64,000 nucleotides of DNA from Rebecca billardiae RCC1528 (taxonomy: Eukaryota; Haptophyta). The DNA is taken from positions 496,001 to 560,000 of the forward strand of contig OZ251234.1 in assembly GCA_965240325.2 (NCBI GenBank), read 5' to 3'. Both the position numbers and the translations under genes were made by a program. The notes under the pieces are model-generated. The model was not told where the DNA came from and searched no databases. It saw nothing but the letters and a program-made list of their open reading frames with translations. Numbering within the stretch: the first letter of the stretch is position 1; every line of letters begins with the position of its first letter. Positions 10,143 to 20,498 of the stretch are shown here, one piece after another.

Positions 10143-10978
10143 GCTTTGCGTACTCACATTCGCGCGAATCGCATCGGCCCATTCGTCGTGTCGCGAGTTC
10201 ACACTTCACATTCACACGAACCGTCACATTCCGCTAGACATTTCACGAGCGAAAGGGCGCGCTGAAGCCGCTGATATTAGGCACGCGGGTATCGCGCGGC
10301 CTTGCGTCGACGACGTCCCGTCGTGCAGGACACAGGCGGAGAGCCCACGCCATTCCAAGGGTCGCCCTTGATTGACGTCTCGTTCGGTCGCGCGACGAGC
10401 GGCTCGCGTGCGGCGCCAAGCGAGAGACGCGGGGCGCGCGGCGGGCGCACGCGCGAGGCTGCCCACCACGCGCACGCGCGCGAACCCGCCGGCTCCGGCG
10501 ACACGCGCCGCCTCAGCTCGAGCACGAGCGCGAGGCGTGGCGCCGGCTCGATGGGCGGCGGACGGCTCGACCTGCACTGCGGTGCCAGCGGATGAAGCGG
10601 CAAGCCCGGCGGGCGCATACGCGCAGGTCCGCCCTCCACGCGCGAGCGCGCGACTGCGTGTTCCACGAGCTGCAGCAGGCGGCCGCGGGCTGGTCGGCGG
10701 CCGGCGAGGTCGGCGGAGTGCCGCCCGGCCCGCGTTCTCGCTTGGGCGCGGGCCACACTCTCACTCACAGCGCGGGGCGTGGTGCTGCGCACGGGCCGGT
10801 CATTGCAGCGCGCACTCCGTGGTCAGACGTGCACACGCGCGCGCGTCGTCAGCCCCGCCGCTGCGCCCCTGTGGCGCCGTTGGCAGCGTCGGAATTCCGA
10901 GCTCGGGCTACTGGCTGCGAGCCATCATGCGTTTCAGAAACAGGTTTCCAGCCCAAGTTGACGCGCAGCGCCAACCCA

Positions 10979-10985
10979 TATAAAT
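10979..10985 (+). promoter_or_regulatory. Candidate TATA box of the FKBP gene
   Basis: TATAAAT stands in a GC-rich context 107 bp before the chosen FKBP start codon. Transcription from it would begin near 11010. That argues against a non-ATG start at 11014 and for the ATG at 11086. Confidence 0.45.
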
Positions 10986-11085
10986 GCCGGATCGTCGGTA
11001 AAATCGTCGATCAGTGCTGGCAGCGGAAAAATATGGAAATTTCGACTACGTTCATCCGGAGTCCGGAGTACTGGACCAATGGACC

Positions 11086-11634
11086 ATGGCTTTTTCCGGA
11101 CCTGCTTCAGTCACCGACTCACCGCCACTCGGGGACGCCATGAAGGCCGGGGAGAAGGTCGACCTCGCCGAGGGCGGCCGCGTGGTGAAGCTCGTGCAGC
11201 GCCCGGGCGCCGCAGGCGAGCGCCCAGAGGCCGGCTCGCGCGTACGTGTGCACTATGTCGGCAAGCTCGCCGACGGCACGGTGTTCGATTCCTCTGTGGA
11301 GCGCAAGGCTCCCTTTGTTTTCACAGTGGGCGTCGGGCAAGTGATCGCTGGGTGGGATCGAGGTGTTGCCTCGATGGTGCGAGGTGAAAAGGCTGTGCTG
11401 ACCATAGCGCCCGAGTATGGCTATGGCAACCGAGCGATCGGTCCGATCCCCGCGAACTCGACACTCACGTTCGAAGTGGAGCTACTCGACTTTGACGAGC
11501 CCGGTGTGCTGCAGTCCATGCTCACACGTATGGCCGTTGCCCTGGTCGTCGTTGCCCTGGTCTTCTTGTACCTTTGGAAGACGAATCCGGAGTTGATGTC
11601 TGGGCAGGCTGTGACAAACGCCCCACCGCACTGA
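11086..11634 (+). CDS. FKBP-type peptidyl-prolyl isomerase with C-terminal membrane anchor
   Basis: The protein has 182 residues. The FKBP domain (about 40-140) shows the expected order: VRVHYVGKLADGTVFDSS, then FVFTVGVGQVIAGWD with the active-site Trp, EYGYGN, and a closing beta strand LTFEVELLDF. It catalyses cis-trans isomerisation of X-Pro bonds. A hydrophobic helix near the C-terminus (about residues 147-165; VALVVVALVFLYLW) with a short polar tail gives a tail-anchor topology, as in FKBP8 of animals and TWD1/FKBP42 of plants but without their TPR repeats, so an ER or mitochondrial outer membrane location with the domain facing the cytosol is likely. The ATG at 11086 is in a strong initiation context (accATGG). 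The frame extends upstream only through a GTG codon at 11014, and a further in-frame ATG lies at 11140. Confidence 0.85.
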   Translation: MAFSGPASVTDSPPLGDAMKAGEKVDLAEGGRVVKLVQRPGAAGERPEAGSRVRVHYVGKLADGTVFDSSVERKAPFVFTVGVGQVIAGWDRGVASMVRGEKAVLTIAPEYGYGNRAIGPIPANSTLTFEVELLDFDEPGVLQSMLTRMAVALVVVALVFLYLWKTNPELMSGQAVTNAPPH

Positions 11635-12718
11635 TGCAGCCCCGTGCGGAGTGCACTCTCAGTCTTCAACGAGCCGAGGCCGGCGTTTGACTGTGGGAGC
11701 TACTTGGTCCTGCAGCGGCGCGAACAGCTTCATGATACTGTACAAAGGGTCGGCGCGGTTCCGCTCGGCCTGACGAAAGGCTCGAAAGACCTCGAAGGTG
11801 GATAGTGTCACAGGCGGCAACTCGTCGCTCGTCATTTCGTCAGCGTAGCCGGCGCTGAGCGGAAGACATTCAACCACTGCTCCGGGTCATCGATGGTTAT
11901 TGTGGCGTGCTGGCACCTTACTCGTGCCTCGTGGCGGCGCGTGGCGCCACACGGTCACGGTCACGACGGTGGCGCCTCACCACGCCTGGCACGCCGGCAG
12001 CGTCGAATTCGAAATTGGCGCGCGCGTTTAATAGTTAAATAGTGTCACTGCATTTTTTGACTAAGTAGTTATTATTTTGTTGCGCGTCTGGTCACGGCGT
12101 CACGCGGCTGATGCATCGTACCTTGATGAATGATGGCCATCCGGCGCCATCTGAGTCGTAACAGTCGATAGTGATACTCAGTCACAGTGTATATAGCGTC
12201 TTAACCCCTGTATTGTTGAACGGAAAACTACGGGTCAGGTGAATGTCTTAACCGCCGGCCGACGGCGACTACTCGGACTAGACTACTGACTAGAGTCCCG
12301 CATGCGGCCCGGCGGGAGGCTCGGCCCGGGAATGAAGCGCCCGGACGACGGGTACCGTACTGGCATCACGGGCCTGGTCTGGACCCTGCATGGCGGCGTG
12401 AGGGCGCCGGCTGCACAGTGTGGCAGTCACCGGGAGCGAGCTCAGCCAGATTGCCAAGAGCCCCCACGGCCGAGCGCGTTCACCCGACGCGAGCACGCAA
12501 CCCGTTCAGGGGTGCGTCCGGGCAAATGCCAGATGGCGTTGCCAGGCGCGCCGGCAGGCCGCCATCTCGAGACGTCGGTCGGCATCGGCTGGCAATGACT
12601 CAGGTGCCGCAGCGGATGCCCAGAATGCGGCCGATGACGACCACCGTGAGCGGGATGCTGGGCTGTGCCTTTGCGCCTGGCTTGCAGCGCCGCCAACCGT
12701 TGGTCTGCGCCCCTTCGC
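11635..12718. other. Intergenic region (about 1.08 kb)
   Basis: The spacer lies between convergent FKBP and bL32 ends. A minus-strand frame ending at 11659, with an ATG at 11835, would encode 58 residues with a plausible amphipathic stretch (STFEVFRAFRQAERN). It has no recognisable family and could be a 3' exon or chance. The AT-richer part (12000-12260) holds nothing I can support. Confidence 0.4.
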
Positions 12719-13039
12719 TCAGAGCCCGCTTGGACGGGCAGCGTCCTGAGGTAAACGCTGCCCACGATGCAACGAGTCGCAATCCGGCCGGCCGCACACA
12801 CGATGCGGCAGCTTGTGCTGGTAGCACGTTGGGCACGTGTAGTAGTTCGTCACGAGTCGGGGGCCACGCATCTGCATCGTCCCGTGCCGCCGAATGCGTC
12901 CACGCGACCTGGAAACGCGCTTCTTGGGCACAGCGAACAGAGCGGGTATCCCCAGAGGAAGCCACGAGAGTGCGCCCCCCAGCCGCGTGATCGACGGTGC
13001 AACGCCGCCGAACAGGCGGTGAATGGCCAGGGACGCCAT
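12719..13039 (-). CDS. MRPL32: Mitochondrial (or plastid) ribosomal protein bL32
   Basis: This is a single-exon frame of 106 residues with the ATG at 13039. Residues 1-35 are rich in Ala, Arg, Ser and hydrophobics with no acids (MASLAIHRLFGGVAPSITRL), typical of an organelle targeting peptide. AVPKKRVSRSRGRIRRHG (36-53) is the bacterial-type bL32 N-terminus left after cleavage. YTCPTC, then KLPHRVC and GRPDC give four cysteines (69, 72, 82, 87), the zinc ribbon that folds L32 into the large ribosomal subunit. Spacing of the last pair (CxxxxC) is wider than usual. The frame extends to a GTG at 13240 but no upstream ATG fits. Mitochondrial location is preferred because the leader lacks a signal peptide; a nuclear-encoded plastid copy would need one. 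The gene is divergent with the Kelch-MYND gene. Confidence 0.85.
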   Translation of the reverse strand: MASLAIHRLFGGVAPSITRLGGALSWLPLGIPALFAVPKKRVSRSRGRIRRHGTMQMRGPRLVTNYYTCPTCYQHKLPHRVCGRPDCDSLHRGQRLPQDAARPSGL

Positions 13040-13233
13040 GCTCCCGACCGTCGAGCCGCCACGCGCTCGCCCTTCGCCCTTGGAGGGCACAAAGCCGACA
13101 GACCCGGACCGCGCGCGGGTCCGGTACGTCCGGCTGCTCGTGGTACCCTCCGTGCGGCGACCACCCTTGACACGAACTCTCAAGGTTGCGCGCGGCGTCG
13201 TGCCGAACCCCGCGCGCTCCAGCGAAGTCGCGA
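13040..13233. promoter_or_regulatory. Divergent promoter region, bL32 / Kelch-MYND gene
   Basis: These 194 bp lie between opposite start codons at 13039 and 13234. The segment is GC-rich without a TATA box. Confidence 0.45.
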
Positions 13234-16200
13234 ATGCCACCCTCGGAGAGCGATGCGGCGTTCATGGAGGCGATGATGCGCGACCCATCCATCCTACGCC
13301 AGGCTGCGGAGCGGATAAACACCCCGGAAGGCCGCGTGCGCATGCGCGAGGCGATGCGGACCAGTGCGGGCTCGGCCAGCCGCCCTAACGACGGCGAGGA
13401 CATGGAGGACGAGGGTCCGGGCACGGCCGTGCACGCGATCCGCGTGGACAACCGCGACGTGGATGCGTGGCTGCGCTACGCGCAGACGCCCCCGAAGGAC
13501 ATCTTCTCGGACACGTTCGGGATGATGCAGATGTCTGTCGGCCTCAGCCCACCGCCGTCGGCGTGACACGCCGTCGCGCACCTCGCGCCCGAGGGCTCTG
13601 CCGCGCAGGAGGAGGCGCGGCGCGAGCTCGCGCGCGCGTCTCAGCAGGCCGGCGGTCCGTCCGCGGGCGACGCCGTGCCGACCCTCGCCGACCTCCGCGC
13701 GTCCTTCTTGCGGCTGCGCTCGAAGCTCCAGGTGTTCCAGCAGGGGGCGCCCGCGCAGCTGCGGCTGTCCGAGCAGACGGACCCGCTGGGCAGCCTGAGC
13801 AAGATGGACGAGCTGATGGTGCGCGCGTTCATCGACACCGAGCGCCTGCGCGAGCTCCCGCGCGCGAGCCCCCCGAGCCGTGGGAGGTGTACTTCTCCGA
13901 CGAGGGCGGCGGCACCACCAGCCAGACGGTGGCTGTGATGGACACCAGCGAGAGTGCGCTCAAGGGGCGGACGGTGGCCGCGTCCCACCACAGGCTGTAC
14001 CGGCCCGCGGGGCTGCAGGCCGCGCAGGACCTGGAGATGGCGATGGCGTGCCCCTGCCTCTTCGGCGGCGAGCCGCGCCGCCCCTGCTTCGTGCTGCTCA
14101 ACAACGCTTACTCGCGCGCCGACTATGAGTACGTGCGCCGCGCGATGCGGCCGCACGACGTGGCCGTCCTGCACAAGTCGGACTACGAGGCGCACGGCGA
14201 GGAGGAGGGGGCGAGGCGCATGTCGGAGGACATGACGGCGGTGCTGATGCGGCAGACGCCCGAGATCCTCCGCGGCCTCCCCCCGCCCGGCCTCTTCGCC
14301 TCGCCCGGCGCGGGCGGCTCCGCGGACGGCGGCGCGCACGAGGCGCAGCTGCGCGCGATGCTGCAGGACAACGCGCTCGCCCGGACTCCGGAGCAGAACG
14401 CCGCGCAGCTCGCGGAGGCGGCGGCCGTGTCGAGCGCGGCGGCGGCCAAGTACCGCGCGGGCGAGGTGCGCGAGGCGATCGAGTCGTGGCGCAAGGCCTT
14501 CAGCCTCGCGCTCGGCGCGCAGCACGGCCCGTCGCCCATGTGTGTCTCCTTGCACGCCAACCTGGCGGGCGCCTACCTGCGGCTGCGGCTCCGGGACCCG
14601 GCCGCGGGCGGGGCTGGGCGCGAGGCGGAGTCGGTCCTCGAGCAGCTGACGCTGGGCTTCAGCGGCACGCTGGACAGCGGCGCGGCCGCGCCCACGCTCG
14701 CCTACCTCGAGCGCACGCGCCTCCACCTCGCGCTGTGCCACGCCGAGCTCGTGCTTGCCAAGGACAGCGGCCACCGGAAGGCTCACGCGCGGCGCGTGCA
14801 GGCGCTCGCCGCTGCGCGGCTGCCCGGCGCGGCGCACCTCGCCGCGCGCGCGGCGGTGCGGCTGCACCCGGATCTGGCGGACGAGGAGGCGGCGGTCTCC
14901 AGCGCGCTCGCCGCCGCGCCCACGCCGGGCGCGCCCGTCGCGCGCGCGCGCGCCTTGGCGCCGCGCGCGCCGGCACGCGCGCCGCCGCGCGTGTGGGAGC
15001 ACTCCCTGACGGTCCTCGGCGACACCGTCGTGCTGCTCGGCGGGTACGACGGCGACTCGAGCGTGAGCAAGATGGCAGAGATGATGCGCGACCCGTTCGC
15101 GCCCGCGCCCATGTGGACGTGCGCCCTCGCCGACTTCACGGCCGCGGACGCCGCCGGCTCCGCGGCGCGCGTGCGGTGGCGCGCCCTCCGGCCGGAGGCG
15201 GCCGGCGCTGGCGCGAAGCGGCAGGCGCCCGCTCAGCAGTTCTGCTACCACTCGGCGGTGGCGCACGAGGGCACGCTGTGGGTCTTTGGCGGGCAGGAGG
15301 GCATGCGGCCCAACCTGAGCCGCCTCCTGGCGTGGACCCCGCCCGCGTCCGGCGAGCGCGGCGACGGCCGCTGGCGCCTGGTCGGCGAAGACAGCCCCCG
15401 TCACAAGGGCCGCTGGCCGGTCGCGCGGCGCGCGCACGCCGCCGCCGTGTGCGGCGCGCAGCTGTGGATCCACGGCGGCGCGTGCACGGCCGAGCGCGGC
15501 GGGCTCCTGCAGGACACGTGGGCCTTCGACTTCGCCACGCACACCTGGAGCCACGTCGACGGGCCCAAGACGCCCGTCGAGATCGCGGACGCCCGGAAGA
15601 CGTCGCAGGAGCGCCCGAGCCCGCGCGCCGCGCACGGCATGGTGGCGGATGGGCACCGCCTCCACTTGCTCGGCGGGGCGCCGTACATGATGGACGAGGT
15701 GTCGCGCGTGGCGCCGGAGGACCTGGCCACCGAGTGGCCCGTCGAGGTGTGGGAGCTCTCCACGCGCGCCAAGAAGCCGCGCTGGAAGGTGGTGCGCACC
15801 ATCGGCTCGCTCGACGGCGCTCCGTGCGAGGGCGCGCACAGCGGCCGCGCGCAGGCGGCGTGCTTCGCGCTGGACGTGCGCGTGCCGCTCGCCGAGGCGG
15901 AGGGCGGCGGCTTCCGCTGCCTGTGCTCGTTCGGCGGGTACCGCGACGGCGAGCGGTACTACGGCACGCTGCACGTGCTCCCGCTGCGCGAGCTCTCCGC
16001 GGACGAGGCGGCGGCGGCGGCGGCGGCGGCTTCGCAGCTGGACGGCGGCGCGCCGCCGCTCGCGCTGGCCTCTGGCCTGCGGCTGTTGCAGTGGAGCCGC
16101 TGCGACTGGGCCGTGCCGCCAGCCGCGGCAGCGGCCGCGCACGCGCGGGGCGACGGCCCGGGCGCCGCGTCCGACGCGAGCGCCGAGCGCTCCGCCATCG

Positions 16201-16738
16201 AGCCCCCGCTCCTCGGCCGCGCCGGCGCGGCGGTGGCGGCGGTCGCGCCCAGCCACGTGCTGCTGCAGGGCGGGGGCTCAGAAGCCATGCTGGGCGGCAC
16301 GTGGCTGCTCTCACTGGGGGGGCAGGAGGCCGGCGGGGCCGGGGTGGGCGGCGCGGGCGCGGCGGCGGCGGCCGGTGCGCCGGAGCCCGCCGCCGCTGCC
16401 ACCGACGGCTCCGCCGCCCGCGCGGAGGAGCTCGCCCTGCTGCGCTCGGCGCTCGGCGCCGCCGCCGCCGGCGCGGAGGCGGGCGCGGACGACGTGGCGG
16501 CCATTGTGCAGGCCGATCAGCTGCTCGACGCGCAGTGCGCGGCCGCCGCGCGCGCGGGCGGGCACGGCGGCGGGCGCTTCCTCGCGCCGATGCGCCGCGT
16601 GCTCGCGCGCATGACCGCATCCGAGGCCTACATGCACGGCTGCGCGGACGCGCTCGCTGTGCTCGCGTGCCCGCGGCGCACCGAGCACCTCGCGCGCGGC
16701 CGCGCCCGCCGCGCGGCCGGCGCCGGCGCCGGTACGGA

Positions 16739-16773
<35 letters not shown>

Positions 16774-17996
16774 ACGCGGGCGCGGGCGCGGACGCGCTCG
16801 GCGCGCGCATGCTGCTCGCCGTGCGGTACGGGGCGCGGCAGGCGAGCGCCGGGACCGTCCTGCGGCACCTCGGCCGCGTCGACGAGGCGGCCTCGCTCCT
16901 GCGCCGCGCGCTGCGCCTGCTGCGCGCGCTCCCAGATCCGGAGGCGGAGGACTTCCCCGCGGCGGAGCCCGTGCGGCGTTTGCTCAAGGGCGCGCTGCTG
17001 CCCGCGGCGCAGGCGCTCGCGGGCTGCTTCCGCCCCACCGACGCCGAGATGGCGCGGCGCGGGTGGGACGTGGGCCTGCTGCCGGGCCGTGGCTGGCAGA
17101 CTGACGAGGCCGAGCTCGGCCACCTCTTCGCTGACTTCATACAGGAGCGCCACGGCCCTGCTTCGAATCGGGTGGACAGCGGGGCGCGCGCAGCGCGCGC
17201 CGCACGTGCCGGCTCGGGCGAGCTCGCGCGCATGTTTTTCGACGAGCCGCAGAAGAGCCTGCGCGGGCGCAGCTGGCTTGAGGGTGTGCTCGAGGAATGG
17301 CGCATCGGGGACGACGCGGCGGAGGCGCTGCGTACGGGCAGGACCGCGCTGCGCTGGCACCCGCCGACGATCGCGTGGGTGCCGCGCGTGTGCGCGCCGT
17401 GCGGGCGTGAGGAGCTTCGCCCTCACGAGTTCCAAGCGTGCGCGCGCTGCAAGGGCGCCTACTACCACGGCGTGGCGTGCCAGAAGGCCGACTGGCCGGC
17501 GCACAAGGCGCGGTGCAAGGCCGGCGCTGCGCACGACGCGGGCGCCAGCGCGCCGGCGCACGGCGCCGCCGACGCCGCCGAGGCGGCCGCGCCCTCCCGC
17601 CTTCGGCTGCTCGCCGACCTCATCTGCGCAGACGCGCGCGCCGCCATGGACAGCTGGACCGCCCTGCGCGCCGAGTGCGAGCGAGGCGGCGGCGCGGGCG
17701 ATGACGTGGACGCGCGAGCCGCGCGCGAGCTGCGGCCCGTCGACTGCGCCTTGGCGCTGGCCTCGCACCCAGCGGCTCCCGCCGACTTTGCGGGCGTGCC
17801 GCGAGAGGTGCTCGCCCGCCGCTCAGCAGAGCTCCCGGCCAGCCCCGGGAGGGCAGCGGATGGCGGCGGCGCAGCCGACGGCGACGGCGGCGTCGGGGCG
17901 CAGGCTGCAACGCGGCGAGATGGCTCCCAGGCTGAGACGCCGACGAACGGGGCCAGCATTGGGATCGGCTGCAGAGCCTGCCAAGGCTGGTCGTGA
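13234..17996 (+). CDS. TPR-Kelch-MYND multidomain protein
   Basis: The proposed exons are 13234-13536, 13609-13818 and 13869-17996 (about 1546 residues). The N-terminus has an STI1-like segment (AFMEAMMRDPSILRQAAERI). Residues about 359-455 look like TPR helices (KYRAGEVREAIESWRKAF). Residues about 544-880 are Kelch blades with repeated double-Gly strands: TVVLLGGYDGDS, LWVFGGQEG, LWIHGGACT and LHLLGGAPY. Near 1346-1387 is a MYND zinc finger (CAPCG...CARCKGAYYHGVACQKADWP...HKARC). MYND fingers bind proline-rich peptides, Kelch propellers bind partners, and TPR may dock chaperones, so a scaffold or adaptor is likely; there is no enzymatic domain. Two joins are weak: the first needs a GTCGGC donor to remove an in-frame TGA at 13564, and the second (50 bp) ends in GAG rather than GCAG. 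Base errors or two separate genes are alternatives. Confidence 0.75.
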
Positions 17997-18741
17997 CACG
18001 CGGTGACTTGGGACTCGCTGATTGCTCGGCCGAGTGTTTGCGGGCTCCACAAGAGCTCTGCGCGTACGCCGCCTTGCTGCTGCTGCTGCCGCTTCGCGCG
18101 CTCGCATCAAGGCCGAGCTGATGACGATGCCACTACGTGGCGAACGTTCGAAACTCGTCGTTGCAGCTCGTTGCAGCTCGTTGCTGGGGTCACTTGGTGC
18201 AGTGACTTGCTGCTGGCTGTCTGCTGCTATTATTCTTTGACTGCTGCTATGACGATGCCATATCACTACTGCTACACGGCCGGCGCATCGTCGCGTAGTC
18301 GTCGTCTGCAGATTTTGCGCTGACGACGACGCGACGACTCAGCACTGTGACTGGCAACTCAGCATCGTCGTAATTCGTACGTCAGCAAGATGCGCTGGCT
18401 GCGCTGCTGATGACGACGATATCTGATGATGCCGGGCGGCGCGCGCGGCGACTCCGAGACTCTGAGTCCGATGAGTAGACCGACGAGTCCAAAGCGCCGG
18501 TTCCGACTCCGAGACCGAGAGGCGAGAGTACCGTGCCGGCCTGCTGCTGTGCGGCTGTGCCATGCGTGATGCGGCATGACGACGATGACACGGCGCCACG
18601 GAGAAGATGCCACACAGACTGACACACAGAGTACACAGACACACTGCCGTCCGGCTGTCGGCGCCGACGGTCTGAGTCCATCGACGTCGCGCGGCGGCGA
18701 GCGACGACGGGCCGGTCTCCGCCCCACCACGCCGTTGGCGC
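17997..18741. other. Spacer between convergent genes
   Basis: These 745 bp separate the ends of the Kelch-MYND and PQ-loop genes. They are rich in CTGCTG and GACGAC triplets, and hold a short tandem (cgttgcagct, about 2.5 copies, 18161-18183). No gene or RNA is supported. Confidence 0.5.
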
Positions 18742-19587
18742 TCACTCCTCCGCCGCGCCGCCCGCGGGCGCGCTCTGCGCGGGCTCGACGTCGTACAGCA
18801 GCGTGGTGCTCAGCATGGCGGCGTTGAGCGCAAAGCCCGCGCAAAAGCCCGCCACCAGCAGCCAATCAGAGGTGAGCTGCACGGAGGTGAAGACGCGCGC
18901 GCCGTTGCCCGCGGTCGAGAGCGCGGCGGTGATCACGCTCCAGCCGCCCGACGAGCGCCGGCGCACGTTCGACACGAGCTGCGGGATCAGCGCGCCGTTC
19001 ACGGACACGGCCGCCGCCGCCTGCACCGCGGTCAGAGCCCACAGCGGGGCGAGCCGCACGCCGAGCGCGCACGCGCACAGGACGAGCGCGCACGCGGCGC
19101 ACGCGAGGGGCCAGCCGCGGGGCTTCTCGAGCGCGACGAGGGCGCCGAGCACCAGCACCGACTGCACGCCGAGCGCCACCGTCTCGAAGTAGGCGGAGGG
19201 CGGGAAGCGCTTTCGCACCGGGTAGACAAGAGCGGCGGCGTACCCGCACAGCTGCAGCGCCCACGTGGAGAGGGAGAGGCCGCGCGCGGAGCGGCGGCGG
19301 AGGATACCGATCAGGATCGGGAGGTAGATCGTGAGCGAGCCCGCCGTCACGGCCCAGCCGAGGGAGCGCGCCGCAACGTCCGCCACCGACGACTGAGCAG
19401 CCGCGGGGAGCGCGACGCAGCGCGCGGCCGCGCGCGGCCGCGCTCTGGGCCCGCGCACGAGCGGCGGCGAGCACGCGCCGAGCGGCTGAGCGCGAGCCAT
19501 TCCGAGTGGCGCTCGCCTGGCCGATGTGGCCGCGTGGGCGAGGCTTGCGCCGAGCCACAGCGCGACGAGCACCGCGCCCTGCTTCAT
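18742..19587 (-). CDS. PQ-loop (MPDU1-like) membrane protein with possible plastid-type leader
   Basis: The protein has 281 residues. The start at 19587 is chosen because it opens a clean signal peptide (MKQGAVLVALWLGASLAHA); an ATG at 19632 would add 15 polar residues. After the signal come about 55 Arg/Ala/Pro residues with no acids, which resembles a transit peptide and suggests bipartite targeting to a secondary plastid. The rest has about seven hydrophobic helices in two PQ-loop repeats: LRRRSARGLSLSTWALQL near residue 100 and IPQLVSNVRRRSSGGWS near 205-225, followed by NGARVFTSVQLTSDWLL. The second repeat matches MPDU1, needed for dolichol-linked mannose use in animals, and its plastid-localised plant relatives. 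Transport or lipid-sugar handling is likely, but the substrate is unknown. Its first repeat has LP instead of PQ. It is divergent with the LRR-CH gene across 107 bp. Confidence 0.75.
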   Translation of the reverse strand: MKQGAVLVALWLGASLAHAATSARRAPLGMARAQPLGACSPPLVRGPRARPRAAARCVALPAAAQSSVADVAARSLGWAVTAGSLTIYLPILIGILRRRSARGLSLSTWALQLCGYAAALVYPVRKRFPPSAYFETVALGVQSVLVLGALVALEKPRGWPLACAACALVLCACALGVRLAPLWALTAVQAAAAVSVNGALIPQLVSNVRRRSSGGWSVITAALSTAGNGARVFTSVQLTSDWLLVAGFCAGFALNAAMLSTTLLYDVEPAQSAPAGGAAEE

Positions 19588-19694
19588 TTCGCACGCCGGC
19601 CGCGCGTCCGGAGACCACACTCCGCCGTGCATGCGGCTCTCGTGTTTGCGTCCGCGGCCGCGCGTCGGATTTCATTTTGAACGCCGCCGGCAGG
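19588..19694. promoter_or_regulatory. Very short divergent promoter, PQ-loop / LRR-CH genes
   Basis: Only 107 bp lie between the two start codons, so the transcription start regions must overlap or nearly so. No TATA box is visible. Confidence 0.5.
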
Positions 19695-20452
19695 ATGGCG
19701 GGCGTAGTGCCCGGCGCCACCGCCGGGGCCGGGGAGGGATGGGTGCACGTGTACACGGCCGCGTGCGCGCGGAAGGGCGCGAGGGTGTGCGACGAGCTCG
19801 TCGCCTTCCTCCAGCGCCGCGCGGCCGGCTCCGTCGACAGCGAGTGCGACCTCTCCCGCACGGCGGTGCCGATCGATGACGCTGACGTGAGCGCGCTCGC
19901 GCACGCGCTCGCGGCGAGCGGCGGCGCCGCGCTTCTGGACCTGTCGCACAACGCGATCGGCGCATCGGGTGCGAGCCACCTCGCCACCGCGCTCGCGTCC
20001 GGCCTGACCGCGCTCAGGCTGCGCGGCAACGCGCTCGGCGACGCGGGCGCGCTCGCGCTCGCGCGCGCGCTGCGCGCGCACGGCTCCAGCCTCGTCGAGC
20101 TCGAGCTGGGCGAGAACCGGATCGGGCCGAACGGCGCGGCCGCGCTCGCCGAGGCGCTCATCTCCGCGCCCAGTCGGCTGCGCACCCTCGGCCTCCGCGC
20201 CAACGCCGTGCGCGACGGCGGCGCCGCGGCGCTCTCGGCTGTGGCCCAGTCGGCGCTCTCGCCGCTGAGCGCACTCAGCCTGGCGTGGAACGGGCTGGGT
20301 GCCGACGGCGTGTCGGCGCTGGCGAGCGCGCTCGGTGGCGGGCGCGGCACGCTCACCGACCTCGACCTGAGCGGCAACCACGTCGGCGACCGCGGCGCCG
20401 CCGCGCTCGCGCGCGCGCTCGGCTCCGAGCCGAGCGCGGCACTCAGAAGGCT

Positions 20453-20498
<46 letters not shown>

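Larger units (their letters stand above)
9819..11085. other. Intergenic region (about 1.27 kb)
   Basis: The region contains a 22-bp tandem duplication (10099-10142), a block of short TTCACA/ACATTC-like motifs around 10150-10240, and a GC-rich stretch (10400-10920) in which all six frames are open by composition only. A TATA-like element lies near its right end. I see no supported gene. Confidence 0.5.

Noticed and set aside
11014-11085. N-terminal extension of the FKBP protein
   Set aside because: The upstream codon is GTG, and a TATA box at 10979-10985 would put transcription start at about the same place.
11659-11835. A 58-codon minus-strand frame after the FKBP gene
   Set aside because: It has no family, is short, and the longer form lacks an ATG; kept only as a note in the spacer entry.
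12722-13240. Long form of bL32 starting at 13240
   Set aside because: The first codon is GTG, and the extra sequence would overlap the start of the opposite gene and mask the targeting peptide.
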